From Dasyornis broadbenti (lineage: Eukaryota > Chordata > Aves > Passeriformes > Dasyornithidae), in the NCBI GenBank assembly GCA_013397935.1, contig VZRN01000227.1:751826-815825 (forward strand): a stretch of DNA of 64,000 nucleotides, read 5' to 3'. Each line of letters opens with the position of its first letter. Positions within the stretch are counted from its first letter, which is position 1. Both the position numbers and the translations under genes were made by a program. Below the pieces are notes generated by a model. It was not told where the DNA came from. It saw only the letters and a list, made by a program, of their open reading frames with translations, and did not search any database. This document shows positions 24,891 through 35,893 of the stretch, piece after piece.

Positions 24891-25289
24891 AGACGGGCAC
24901 TGCTCCATTTCTACTTGAAAAGAAACATTATTTCTTGAATGAAATTTACAAATTTACCCAAGGAGTCCCAAGTCCCCAGGAGTACATAGAGGGGAACTAC
25001 ACAGCTCCCTCACTCCCAATTTAGATGTCACTCACTTTCATAACTGATCACATTGCTACAGTTATACACACAGATGAGAATATCCTTGGAATTAGGGTGG
25101 TAGAATATGGAAAAATGCTGAAGGACTGGTACAAAAATATCTTAATTGGTTTAATATTCCTAGATTTACCTGTGCCCCCTAATCTGCACAGCCATGGTAA
25201 TGTACAGAAGGTTCATGGAAAATAAGGAGGAATGAATGTTGGGATATGGTTGCTCTGAAGAATTTCCAGTCTCAGAAAGGAAGCCGACG

Positions 25290-26158
25290 TACTTGAGATA
25301 CTAAATTGGGAGGAGCTGTTGACTCTCTTGAAGGCTGAGAGGCCCTGAAGAGACACCTTGACAAATTAGGGGGCTGGGCAATCACCAACCATATGAAGTT
25401 TCACAAAGACAAGAGCCAGACTCTGCAGCTGGGATAGGGCAATGCTGGTTGTGTGTGTAGACGGGGGAATGAGAAGCTGGAGAGCAGTGATGCAGAAGGG
25501 AACCTGGGGGTCCTGGTCGATGACAAACTGAACATGAGCCAGGAGTGCCCTGGCAGCCAGGAGGGCCAAGCGTGTGCTGGGGGCATCAGGCACAGCATCG
25601 CCAGCCGGGCAAGGGAGGGGATTGTCCCACTCTGCTCTGCACTGCAGCGGCCTCACCTCGAGTGCTGGGGGCAGGTTTGGTGCCATGATGTAAGAAAGAG
25701 ATAAAACTACTAGAGGAGGACCATGAAGATGGAGAAGGACCCTGAGGGGAAGTTGTATGGGGAGTAGCTGAGGCCTCTTGGTCTGCTCAGCCTGGAGGAG
25801 ACTGAGGGGAGACCTCGTTGTAGTCTGCATCTTCCTCATGAAGGGAAGAGGAGGGGCAGGCACTGATCTCTTCTCTCTGGTGACCAGCAACAGAACTAAA
25901 GGAAATGGCCTGAAGCTGAGTCAGGGGAGGTTTAGGTTGGATATTAGGAAAAATTTTTTCACCCAGAGGGTGGTTGGGCACTGGAACAGGCTCCCCAGGG
26001 AAGTGGTCACAGCCTGACAGAGTTCAAAGAAATGTTAGGACAATACTCTCAGGCACATTATGTGATTCTTGGGGTGCCCTATGCAGGGCCAGGAGTCGGA
26101 CTTTGATTATCCTTGTGGGTTCCTTCCAAACCAGAATATTCTGTAATTCTAGTGACCT
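25290..26158 (+). mobile_element. CR1 LINE, 5'-truncated, 3' end intact
   Basis: A rightward CR1 fragment of about 0.87 kb covering the C-terminal part of ORF2 and the 3' UTR. It begins in the GGGAGGAGCTG word near 25308 and passes through GACAAATTAGGGGGCTGGGC and GGAACCTGGGGGTCCTGGTC. It then reads GGGGAGGTTTAGGTTGG, ACCCAGAGGGTGG and the CTCCCCAGGGAAGTGGTCAC block, and ends in the ATTCTGTAATTCTAG tail. The sequence type differs from the copy at 37876-38690, so two CR1 subfamilies are present. Frameshifts and stops mark it as inactive. Confidence 0.95.
25453..25704 (+). pseudogene. CR1 ORF2 C-terminal remnant
   Basis: An 84-codon open stretch inside the CR1 keeps family motifs: LGVLVDDKLNMS, then (after a frame change relative to the family) IRHSIASRAREGIVPLCSAL and RPHLEC. 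These lie at the extreme C-terminal side of the CR1 polymerase, beyond the catalytic core, so the piece has no activity. The frame is broken upstream and downstream. The 174-codon frame on the opposite strand (25366-25890) is an antisense artefact of the same sequence. Confidence 0.8.
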
Positions 26159-26561
26159 CAAAACAAAGAAGAACAAAAATAGAAACCCCAGAAGTTTTTA
26201 TGTGTGTGCTTCTGGAATAGGCATGGAGCACACACCATGACATCTAAGCTGTGGTAAAATCACAGAACAGTATATACAATTTTTGTAAAGGATTATTTGA
26301 GTATAAGACTGGGATAAAATGGAGACTTTAGTATGAGATTTTGCTGTGGAGTTTCTTGGTAGCTAAATGTATTTTCCTTAGTGAACTATGACAGTATGAC
26401 AAAGTTTCATCATTAGATTAAGAACACTTTTAAGATTTGAATCTTTGAGTAGGTTTTGGGAGACTTGCTCTGGAGTGATAAGAATAATAAGCCCATCAGT
26501 TTTGTATGGGCTGAAAAACATTTCAGTCTAGACATTGGTTTGAGTGATTTCATTTATTGAA

Positions 26562-26636
26562 AGAGGTCCCTGCCCATGGCAGTGGGGGTTGGATTACATG
26601 TCCCTTCCAATCCAAACCATTCTAAAATTCTAAGAG
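26562..26636 (+). mobile_element. CR1 LINE 3' terminal scrap
   Basis: About 75 bases from the last part of a CR1. The word AGGTCCCTGCCCATGGCAG leads to GGGGGTTGGA, then (after a small internal deletion) TCCCTTCCAATCCAAACC and ATTCTAAAATTCTAAG, a mutated terminal octamer pair. It lies about 400 bases after the larger CR1, in the same orientation, and is a separate insertion because the larger copy already has its own 3' tail. Confidence 0.85.
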
Positions 26637-26639
26637 AAA

Positions 26640-27622
26640 AGAGGACAGTCCTGTTTGTCTTCATGAATAACCTGAGCAAATTTTGGTAGTGCGAGGAGCA
26701 GCCGAGGAAAATACAGAAGAGTATCTGAAAGCAAACAGGAACAAGAGACTGGAAGTTGTTGAAATATTTTGTGGCCTACTCCATTTTACATCTCAACCCA
26801 AACGTAACCTCTGGATGTGCACAACTTCCACAGTAATGCATTGAACGAATCTGAGCCAAAAACTTCTGATCCCAGGGCTAGAAGGCTAAATGGTAAGTCA
26901 TAGTGACTATAAAGCACTTTATTAGGAACACGGATTTTAAAGGCTGGCTCTGTTCTCTTCTGAAGTCTGCTGCTCTCAATGTTTAAATACTTTCCATTAC
27001 TTCAGTGCACAGTTTCCTAATATTTATTGAAATTTTTGATGACTCCTCAGTTTGGAGGGGGTTTCTTCCGTGCATTTCAGTGGATTTCTAACAAAGAGAA
27101 TTTTGTTTGTCCCAACAGAATACACACACAATTCAAGTTGTGTTCTGTGTTGCATAATCATGTTAAAAGGTCACTTGACTGATAAGTTTTTAAGATTCAC
27201 TTGCTCAATAATCCTCTCTTGATAGATTTACACTTCATGTATAGAACAATGATATTGAAAAGGTGGGCAGATAGGGAAAGTATCAGGAATATGTTGATTT
27301 TTTTTCATAACAAACATCAAATAAATCTATCCACTTACCTTTCTCTTGAGATGCCTTGGATAACTACTTTCAATATGTGTCAATTGTTTAAAAAAAGCTG
27401 TGTGCCCTTGAGGTATAATAATCCAAGCATTCTACTGTTTCCTTCCACCCCCTGTCTCCTGGCTTTGTAAAGCGCTGTGTTTGGTCCTGCCTGGCTGTTA
27501 GATCAGTGCAGGGCGGAAGGTCAAAGCTAAAGTTACCTGGAGCTCTTGGCTAAGGCTGGAGCTCCTGGCTAGGGCTTTTCTACTTCAGAATTTCGTTCTG
27601 TACATGTTATACAAGCCTGTTT
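26640..27622. other. Unique AT-rich DNA
   Basis: No family recognised. Repeated GCTAAAG/GGAGCTC..GGCTA words near 27525-27572 form an imperfect short direct repeat (AGCTCTTGGCTAAGGCTGG then AGCTCCTGGCTAGGGCT). Confidence 0.4.
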
Positions 27623-27759
27623 CAAAAAAAAAAAACAAACAAAACAAAACAAAACAAACAAAAAAACAAAACAAACAAACAAACAAAAAAACAGAAAAAA
27701 CCAAACAAAAAAAACCAAACAAAAACCAAAAAAACCCACCCCAAAACAAACAAAAACCA
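27623..27759. repeat. Compound (AAAC)n A-rich tract
   Basis: About 135 bases built of A runs broken by C or CC, grading from AAAAAAAAAAAAC through CAAA and CAAAA units to ACCAAAC and AACCCACCCC. The graded composition looks like progressive decay of a simple repeat. On the complementary strand it gives phenylalanine/valine/cysteine-rich frames (27569-27847) that are not genes. Confidence 0.9.
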
Positions 27760-30637
27760 ATATACTGGATATCACAGTAGTAATAACTCTGATACAATGT
27801 GACATTAGACATTCAGAATCATGATATAGTGTCTGCTCTGACCACATTGCTCAGTGTCATATGAGGCTTTCACTCTCTACCTATTGAAGTATTAAATATT
27901 GATCAAGAAGCACCCCTGTTAGCTCCACAGTTTCTGAACAGGGATACACTAGGATCTCTGCACTCCAACAGCTGTTAGGCAAACTGGGAACAGCATCAAC
28001 AGAAGCATCTCAGTATTGAGAAAATTTCAATTCCATCTCTGTTTTGTTTTGAGGGCTTTTTTTGGGTGATGTTTTTTAATCTTCTCCAGCTACATTTTTC
28101 TTCACCTACCTCAAGTTAATTTCTGTATACATTTTATGTTCGTGGCAAAACAAATTTCAATTTCATGCATCTAAATTTGCTTCTGTAACTGTTTATTTGA
28201 TAACTGCTCACATACTTATCCAGTCAGAGAACAAATATAATTTCTTTTCTGTCTATGAAATTAAATGGTGTGGCCTAAATAACCAAAATGAGCTAGTTTC
28301 AGATCTCTAGTCCTGTTATATTTTGAATCAGGTACATTAAAGTGAAAAATTAATGCAGTGAAATAAGATGTCCAGAGGTGTTGTGCGGGGGAAAAAATGA
28401 CTGTTGGCTAGCATCATACAAATTGAGTGCAAATTACGTGGTACATTTTAAGAACAGCTACAGCTATTCACAGACATCACAGAATCACTATGAAACCATA
28501 CAGGCAAGGCTGAACTACCTAGCAACCCACTATGGACGTTTCAATCAATACAGATTACAGTACAGGTGTCCTGCAAAAGAAGTCCTTCCAATACCAGCTG
28601 TTTGGTGACTAAAAAAACCACACAGGAAACTCATATTAACATAAGAAAAGACTCTAAGGGATTACAACAACATCATGCCTCTTTGCTTAATCTTTTTGAC
28701 AATGTATTAAAAATGTGGCTAATTAGAGACAGAATGATGTAATCTGTACAATTTTTAGTTCTGCAATGGAAAACACAGCCATCAAATTCAAAAGGAAAAC
28801 ACACCATTTGCAGAGAAGACTGAAAAGAGGTGCAGTAAAGCATGTTGAATCATCATCAGTTTCTTAGACAACAACAAAAAGGAATTTCAGCTGCTTACAA
28901 TGAACATATTGCTTTACAGACTAGTAATATTACTAGTAATGACTACAGATTTTCACAGGAGCAACTTCACTTTCTTTTTTTTTTCTTCCCAGATGTTCCT
29001 ACATTTTAAAAAACCAAGCATTCTTCTGACTGGCATTCTTGGAAGAACATATATTCACGTTTTGGATTTTCTAAATGCCCATGTAGATTATCCTGCACCA
29101 TTAGAGATTTCATAAGTATCTGTGGATCCAAATTCACAAGGTCTACTGGATACAAAAACCCAAGAGAAGTACCAGAATTTCATATACAGTGACTGGGGAA
29201 AGCCAGTTTCTTTTCCAAGAAACTAGAATTATTCTTTGGACTATTGGGAGCTGGACTGTTATTCTTTTCAAGAATAATTTTATTCAACTCTCCAAATTCT
29301 GCAGTGTGCTTTTTTGAGTGGTTAAGGCTGGATGACCACTGTGATTCGCAGTGGCTTTGAAATCTCTGAAGTTCAGCCTTTCTATCATCAATTTCATAGA
29401 TGAGTAGATGCTGTTTTCAGCCTTATCAGTATTTGGTCAACATCTGTAGTTTCACTTGTTATGGCACTTCTACTATAGCATCATTCTCTGCAGTAGTTTT
29501 TCCTCAGCTCATTTCAAACATTTCCAATATAGTTCTGCGATGAATGACTAAGATGAAATGGTTTCAGCTCTTGGAACGAGGCTGCTCAGCTGGAACCAAC
29601 TTGATACATGATTGGTACCAACCACTTTGGTACTTTCAGCAAAACTTGACCTGACTGTATTAGCAAAGTAAGATAGTTCACGACCTGGTATCATGATCAG
29701 GGAATGAGAAGGTAGTCTTTCTTATGCCTAGATTGATTTTGGCACGTGATCTCTCTCTGCCATGGTCTTCTGTCAATAAAAGGGATAGCAATCACTGTCT
29801 CCAGAGAAAGACAACATTGCAGTGTGAGATATTCAAGGCCCTAACTGAGACCTACAAAAACACCTAGTGTAGGTTGCTAAGAAAAACTTCCCTGTACGAA
29901 AAAGGCAGTTGTCATTAATTCTTTCCTAATGTCCAAGTTAACTTGGAGATTATCTGGACATATGGGAAATCTAGTTAAGAGTATTAGAAGTGTTTATCTG
30001 GAGGCATCTAAGAAAAGTGTCAGAAAGAGAATTTAGAGTGTTATTTGTTATCTGAAGTCAATTAAGCTCTGTAGAGATAATATCTTTCATTAAACTGACT
30101 CGTATAATCTTTAAAAAATAAAGGTATTTGATTTTGGGCACCTAAGGTGTTCTTCACTTTCAAAAAAAAAAGCAGCATATGACTTCACAGCTGTGGAATG
30201 GAACAACTGCTCTAATTCAAAGCAGGTAGGTCAATCAATCAGGTAGAGCATCTGAAGGAAATACAAATTGATACTTGCTCAAAAAATAACTGCAAGGTGA
30301 GAAGTGATTATGGCCACTCCCATAAAAAGCTGCTGGAAAAGTTTTCTGTAGTCTTTAAAGGAGCATTCATATATGGAAAAACAAAATTCTTGTTCTATAT
30401 AAATGTGTTTTTCAAACACAATATCAAAACAAGCTTTTCTACACTGACCAACAATGTTTGCAGCCTTAAAGAAGAATTCAAATATTCTCATCACTCTTGG
30501 ACACAACTTCATATTGCATGTGGTGACATAAATTACAGACTGTAATCCAGAAACTAGGCAATAATTTGTGAATTTGAGATTGGATGCAAAAACCACTTTT
30601 CTACATATTTTCCTTGATGTGATCATATCGGAAATGG
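27760..30637. other. Unique AT-rich DNA
   Basis: No exon or repeat family recognised. An open frame at 28378-28608 (plus, 76 codons) is the least low-complexity frame here but has no recognisable domain and no obvious splice context. Confidence 0.4.
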
Positions 30638-30670
30638 AAAAAAAAAAAAAAAAAAACAAAAAAACAAACC
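30638..30670. repeat. Poly-A with C interruptions
   Basis: A run of about 19 As followed by CAAAAAAACAAACCC. Simple repeat; no retroposon body is visible upstream. Confidence 0.85.
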
Positions 30671-31021
30671 CAATCTTCAATGAGATGTCAAATTACATCT
30701 TTATTAACTAATATTGTTTAGCCCAAGAATCTGCTTTACAATAAGTATGCTAATTTCACACAAACTGCTACAATTACTTCTTGAAAAGCTGTGCAGAAGA
30801 TTTGATTTTAATTTGCTTATCTGTAAAGAGCTCACATTTTTCTTTTCTTACTGGCTTTCTCACTGTTGGAATGTCACTGTTTAGTAAACATCCATCTCCA
30901 TAACATGTTATTACCACCATCACTTTCACCATCATCTCATAGCACAAGATCTTCTACTCCCAAATATACCTATAAAGAGTCCTTCCCCTTAGTGCAATTC
31001 AACAATAAAAGTTACTGAAAT
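30671..31021. other. Unique AT-rich DNA
   Basis: Nothing recognised between the poly-A tract and the solo LTR. Confidence 0.4.
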
Positions 31022-31026
31022 AAGAG
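31022..31026. repeat. Target-site duplication, left copy
   Basis: AAGAG, immediately before the TG that opens the LTR. The identical AAGAG follows the terminal CA at 31686-31690. A 5-bp duplication fits ERVL-type (class III) integration. Confidence 0.85.
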
Positions 31027-31685
31027 TGTCTTGGTTTGAAAGTCAGGTGTCTGCCAAGGAAGGCAGGAACGTCCCTTAAAATAGAGAATATGACCCCCCT
31101 TCCCTCCCAATTATTATAACTTTGAAATCAAGGGGCTTTCAGGCAAAAGGATATGGGAAAAGGAATAACAGTTCTTTACTAGTATTTATAACAAAGCAAT
31201 AATACAGAAACACCAGTTTAAACTGACAAAGTCACAATACAACCTGCGACCCTGTTAGTCAGGGTGGTGGTAGCAGTCCAGTTAAATGGTGGCTGCAGTC
31301 CCATTGGAGTAATGGATGTGGTCTTGTTGAAATGGTGATCCTGCAGAAAGAGCTGGTCGATCTCTGGAGGTGCAGTAGTGACTCTTGAGCTCTTCTCCCC
31401 TGGGAATCCAGTGGAAGTCCTAGTCCAGTGTTCCTGAGTCTCAGCTTATGTGCAGGTAGGAATGTTCAGTTCCTCCCCTCTGGGCAGGGCATCTCACAAT
31501 GGGATGATGTAAGTCATGCTGGGACACCTCGATGCCCATTAGCAGAGATAGTCCCCACCCCATGGTGTTATCAGGACTGAGTTATGCTGAAGATAAAGAA
31601 CCACTGCCCCACCTGTTTTTAACAGCTTATGAAGATGGTAATAGAATACATACTTTTGGTTACACCTTCCATGTAACCTAAGACA
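31027..31685 (-). mobile_element. Solo LTR of an avian endogenous retrovirus (ERVL-like)
   Basis: A 659-bp element opens with TGTCTTGG and closes with CTAAGACA, giving perfect 6-bp inverted termini (TGTCTT/AAGACA). It is flanked by identical 5-bp duplications (AAGAG), the signature of a complete retroviral LTR insertion. No internal gag/pol/env sequence is present, so it is a solo LTR left by recombination between two LTRs. I infer minus orientation because its right-to-left end (...CAAACCAAGACA) resembles the 3' end of the second LTR family at 41133-41633, whose orientation is set by its signals. The sequence matches a family I recall from songbird genomes; the family name is not assigned. 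Confidence 0.88.
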
Positions 31686-31690
31686 AAGAG
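31686..31690. repeat. Target-site duplication, right copy
   Basis: AAGAG directly after the LTR's terminal CA, identical to 31022-31026. Confidence 0.85.
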
Positions 31691-34035
31691 GATGTTTCCC
31701 AACAAATGGTTGTAACAGTATGGATCAGGTAAGCAATTCTAGTTACTACAGCAAAATATCAGCACAAAGTAAAAGCAGATTTATGTATCAAGGAATTGGA
31801 TCTGAAGAAGACAGAGCAATGTTACATGTGCATAGCTCCACTCTGTGCCAAAACTATAGGAAACTGCTGTGTAAGTAGGGAGGAAAGGTCTTCACTGAAA
31901 AGCATTAAGATGGTGACAAATTTTTATGAATTTACTGACATATACTCTTACACATTCAAATGCAACTCATAGCAATCTCAAAATCTATTGAGCGTTCTTC
32001 CCTTGAGTTCTTTTAAGAAGCGTAACTTTTTTTCTGTCTGGCATGTTTTGGCTGTGCCAATAGACTCACACATTGTATTATAAGCACTGGATGGAGGTAA
32101 TACCTGAGCCTTGGTAGTATTCTGCATCATTTACACTGATTTCACACAGGCAAAATGAGAAGTGTTCATATTTGTAGAAAATCTTGTTTAGAGTCAGCTG
32201 GCCTTGATTTTCTTATTCAGAAGCTTCTATTTTCCCTTATGCCTCCATGAGCTTAGTGAGACAAATAGGATGTAACTAAATTGTGTTATGAGGTCAAACA
32301 GACTAGATATGATTATTCATGGGGAAGACAATTGTTCTGAGAAAATTTCATTGACATCTAAGCCTGGGAGCTTTTACATTCCTTTCTATTTACTTCTGTT
32401 GTGCATAGAAGAGAATGAATATTACATATTGGCAGAAAGAGTCATTAAAACACTGTGGCACAGAAGTCTCATAGAACTGTCAGAAGAGACACGAGGTAAC
32501 TGGCAGCCCTACCTACCTGAGGCATCATCTCTCTGAAGCCAGCAGGCAGCAAGTCAGGATGCAGTGCAACCTGGGCAGGAAGAAATGTGGTAAAACTGTC
32601 TTGCCCAACTCTGGCTGCTACTGCAGCAGGATGCAAACCGGAAGAAAGCAGAAAGCCCCTAAGCTTCATTGTATGTCCATGCCTAGTGGTGAAGCCGCTA
32701 TGAGGAAGGGGAAGAAGCACAATCTCTAAGTCTGCAAAATAACAGAGGGAAGATCTCAAGCATCTCCACTCTTCTTCCTTCAGTTCTCAGATATAAATGT
32801 GTTGCTTGCTCACGCAAAGCCATGGTTCTTTGTACCCAGACCCCTCCCACTGTTCATTATTGTTCCTAAGCACAAATGTATTGTGTACACCTCAGAAATT
32901 GCATTATCTTGAAATAGCTACGCTTTTCACCATCCTCCCTTCTCCCATCTTGTGTCTGTCTTAAATTGCTTCAATCAAAACTGCTCTTAGAAAGAAGCAT
33001 CAGCTAGACAGAAGGTACTTAACAGGATTTAGGTCCTTCTATTTCCTCCCACACAACATAAGCCAATGAAAATAGGCGGCCTTCTACAAACAGATGATCT
33101 GTGTTACCTGACATCGTATTCCACTTTGTGACCAAAATGGGACTGTTTGGGGTTTTTTATTCCCAAAATTTTAAAGCATGCTCCTTTTTCTTGAATTTTG
33201 CATTTTACGAGCACGCTACCATTCCCTTAGGTCAGAAAAAGGAAGCTTTGATAGTCAGAGACAGCTGCAACATAGCTGATATAGTATATCCATTATGAGT
33301 TTAGTTCAGTCACACATAAAAGTTCTGTTGATTTAAGTATTCACGTGTGTCTAATTCTGCTGCATGAGACAGAGTTTTCAGGCATCTGAGTGCAATATCA
33401 GTATATCTTTCTATTTGCCTTCCATGTGAAATGAGGGAGTAGTTTGTCAGTCTTGATACTGATTTTTTTCCTCTGTAGTGTTCTGTTTTGCCTTTTGCCA
33501 TGTGCTCATCCCTGCATCCCACTTTTCAATGCTACTTTATTCTGGCAAGGAAATCACCTCAACTATCATTTACAGATGGTAAGAGGACAACTGGCACCGA
33601 AATTTTTCAATTTGCATCACATAGGGCTCCTGGAAGCTCTACAATTCCAACTTAGTCTGAATCACATTTCCTAGAGAGCAAGTAAAATTGCACACTAATT
33701 AAGGGGGGGTTCCCAGCTCCGCCTAAGCCCATGCAACTCCAATAAAGTCAAACCACCTTCCCTACATTTAGATCAGCTGAAGCCTTGGTCCTGATGTTTT
33801 CTTCTACAAAAAGCTAAGAAATGGAATAATAGACATATAAGAACAGATTTCTTGCATAAACAGATGAATTTTTATCCTTTAATCTGTCCAGGTGTTGAGT
33901 AAATCCTCCTTAACTCATATAATGTGCCAATTTAAGTAGGAGTAGGGGCTGGAAGTAGCAGCATTGGTATTGCAGAGTACATGACAGGATTCACCATATC
34001 ACCCAGCTGTATCTTGGGCCACTGCCACTTGAGCA
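31691..34035. other. Unique AT-rich DNA
   Basis: No exon or repeat family recognised. A G-run (TTAAGGGGGGGTTCCC) sits near 33700-33715 and an AATAAA word at 33741-33746, with nothing upstream to make it a gene end. Confidence 0.4.
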
Positions 34036-34039
34036 AAAA

Positions 34040-34330
34040 ATGAACTTATCGACATATCTAAGATTTCACCCTAAATTGCATTATATTCCCCATGAAATCA
34101 ATGCATTTATTGGCTTTGATAACTGCACAGTGGGCATTAATAGAAACAATAGTTGTAACTTGGTAGCAGGGCACAAACATAGGTCTTTCAGAGACCTGTT
34201 GGCTGAATGACACCTGTTGCTATCCCAATCATTGCTAATTAATTACAATATATTTAACACAGCATATTACACAACAATGGGTCAATGGCCTATAGCAAGG
34301 CTGTGGAAACTGAGTGATGAATTAAACAAA
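34040..34330. promoter_or_regulatory. Candidate conserved non-coding/enhancer-like block
   Basis: Dense in developmental-factor-like words: AATGCATTTATTGGCTTTGATAA (octamer-like and TCF/LEF CTTTGAT), TTGCTAATTAATTACAAT (tandem homeodomain cores), AACAATGG (SOX-like) and GATGAATTAAAC. No repeat similarity, no open frame. Limits and function are inferred from motif texture only. Confidence 0.3.
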
Positions 34331-35837
34331 ACATTTATAAAATAATATTTTATATGACTCCATACATGTTAGAGAGGGGATTCAGACAAGGAGAGTAAAT
34401 GTAAAAATATGGAAAAGAGGAGGTAAAAAGAGAACGCAGTAATTATCCTAATTATCACTGGTTGTGTTAAAAACAGGATTTCTTTGCATAGCAGGAATTG
34501 AAAAGAAAAAAAAATCACACCAGGTTTTATTTAGACTATGGAGGAAAATCCTGAGGCAGGTGTTAGACATACCAAATGAAGTGAGAAGGAAGTAAAATAC
34601 AGAACAAGTGTACCTGGCACCTGGCACTTCCTTCAACACACTGCAGTTGAGCCCTCTCTCACCAAAGTAATAATTTACTATGGATGCTAAACATAGACTT
34701 CAAAGAGGCAATCACGGAACAAGAGTTTTCCCCTTACACAGCCTTTACTTTTTCCTTAATAATATTTTTAATTAATTTTGATTTCATATTGTTTGCAGCT
34801 TCCATGCCTTGGGTGATTTTTTCTAAAACTGGTTTAGCAAAAAGATGCAAATAGTGAAAAAATATTTAAAAATCACAGATTGTCCTCCCACGAATAACAT
34901 TTACATGGAAAAGTCAGTGCCTTTTCAAGGAGACAGTCTCTCCAACAGGGGCTTGATTTTTACTACCCTTTTCCATTTTTATGGAATGAAAGTACTAAAG
35001 CACTGCTAAGACACATTCACTGTATGAGAGCTGGCTGTTTTACACAAGATGAAATGGTGTTCAACTCAGTCACGAGATGTCTTGGATACCCTGCTAAAGT
35101 AAGGCAATAATACAGGACTGGGTTCACGTGATGCAGCCCTGTCTCACTCCACCACCATGGTCTGAAACTTATGGGTACCACAGTCTATAGGGGTATGTCA
35201 TACACGAGTTTCAAAACCTTGAGAAAGTTTTCCAAGCCAGGGGCTGTGTTTTTATTTATAAAAGTAAATAATAGCAGAAGTTAGAAAAATCAAAACTGTA
35301 CCAGTACTGGAAATGTGCATTAAACCCTAAAGATATAAAAAGAAGTCTCTTTAAAAGTTACTGTAGGAAGTCTTTTCCCTTGTTCAAGAGAAAGTCACGT
35401 AAGCACAGCAGTGAGTGAATGGGATTGCATGCAGCTCAATACCATCAGCACAGTAACATAAAAGGATTGTTTTCCACATGCCACTTGGAAAGGGAATTAT
35501 AGCTTCTGTCTTCATATTCTCCTAAGAACTGCTGCACTAGAAGACAAAACCTTGGGTCAGTCTTGTCCCAGGGATAGATCTTCATCCCTTGACTGAATAA
35601 AGTACTTTAATGAATCAAGCTCCTGAGTGGAAATTTCAAAAAACATTAGACTTTCATTCATTTTTTAAAATGGTCATTTTCTGGCTTCTTGATTTCTCAC
35701 ATGCAAGACTGTAGCGATATATATGCCATCTGGTAATATGTTATAGTGCATTTACCTTTTGTAATGTTCTCCAACACATGCTTAGATTATGGCCTACTTC
35801 CAAATCATAAGGTTAATGTTTAAATCATTGGGTCATG
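34331..35837. other. Unique AT-rich DNA
   Basis: No gene or repeat family recognised. Confidence 0.4.
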
Positions 35838-35893
35838 ATATATATACATACATACATACATGCATACATACATACATACATATATATATATAA
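35838..35893. repeat. (TACA)n/(TA)n microsatellite
   Basis: TATATATA passes into about nine CATA units, one mutated to CATG, then back to a pure TA run. A compound dinucleotide/tetranucleotide microsatellite, probably length-polymorphic. Confidence 0.95.

Larger units (their letters stand above)
18952..25289. other. Unique AT-rich DNA with one GC-richer island
   Basis: About 6.3 kb without a recognised exon or transposon. A short poly-A lies near 20760-20772. Sequence at 21655-21915 is richer in G+C and ends in a YY1/E2F-like site (listed separately). A three-unit 15-bp tandem lies at 24852-24890. Confidence 0.4.

Noticed and set aside
25366..25890. 174-codon open frame, minus strand
   Set aside because: It is the antisense of a plus-strand CR1, which keeps frames open because of its GC-rich composition.
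27569..27847. Hydrophobic F/V/C-rich frame resembling a membrane protein, minus strand
   Set aside because: Produced by reading the complement of the (AAAC)n tract.
33736..33760. 3' end of a gene (AATAAA word)
   Set aside because: AATAAA is frequent by chance in AT-rich DNA and no upstream exon is recognisable.
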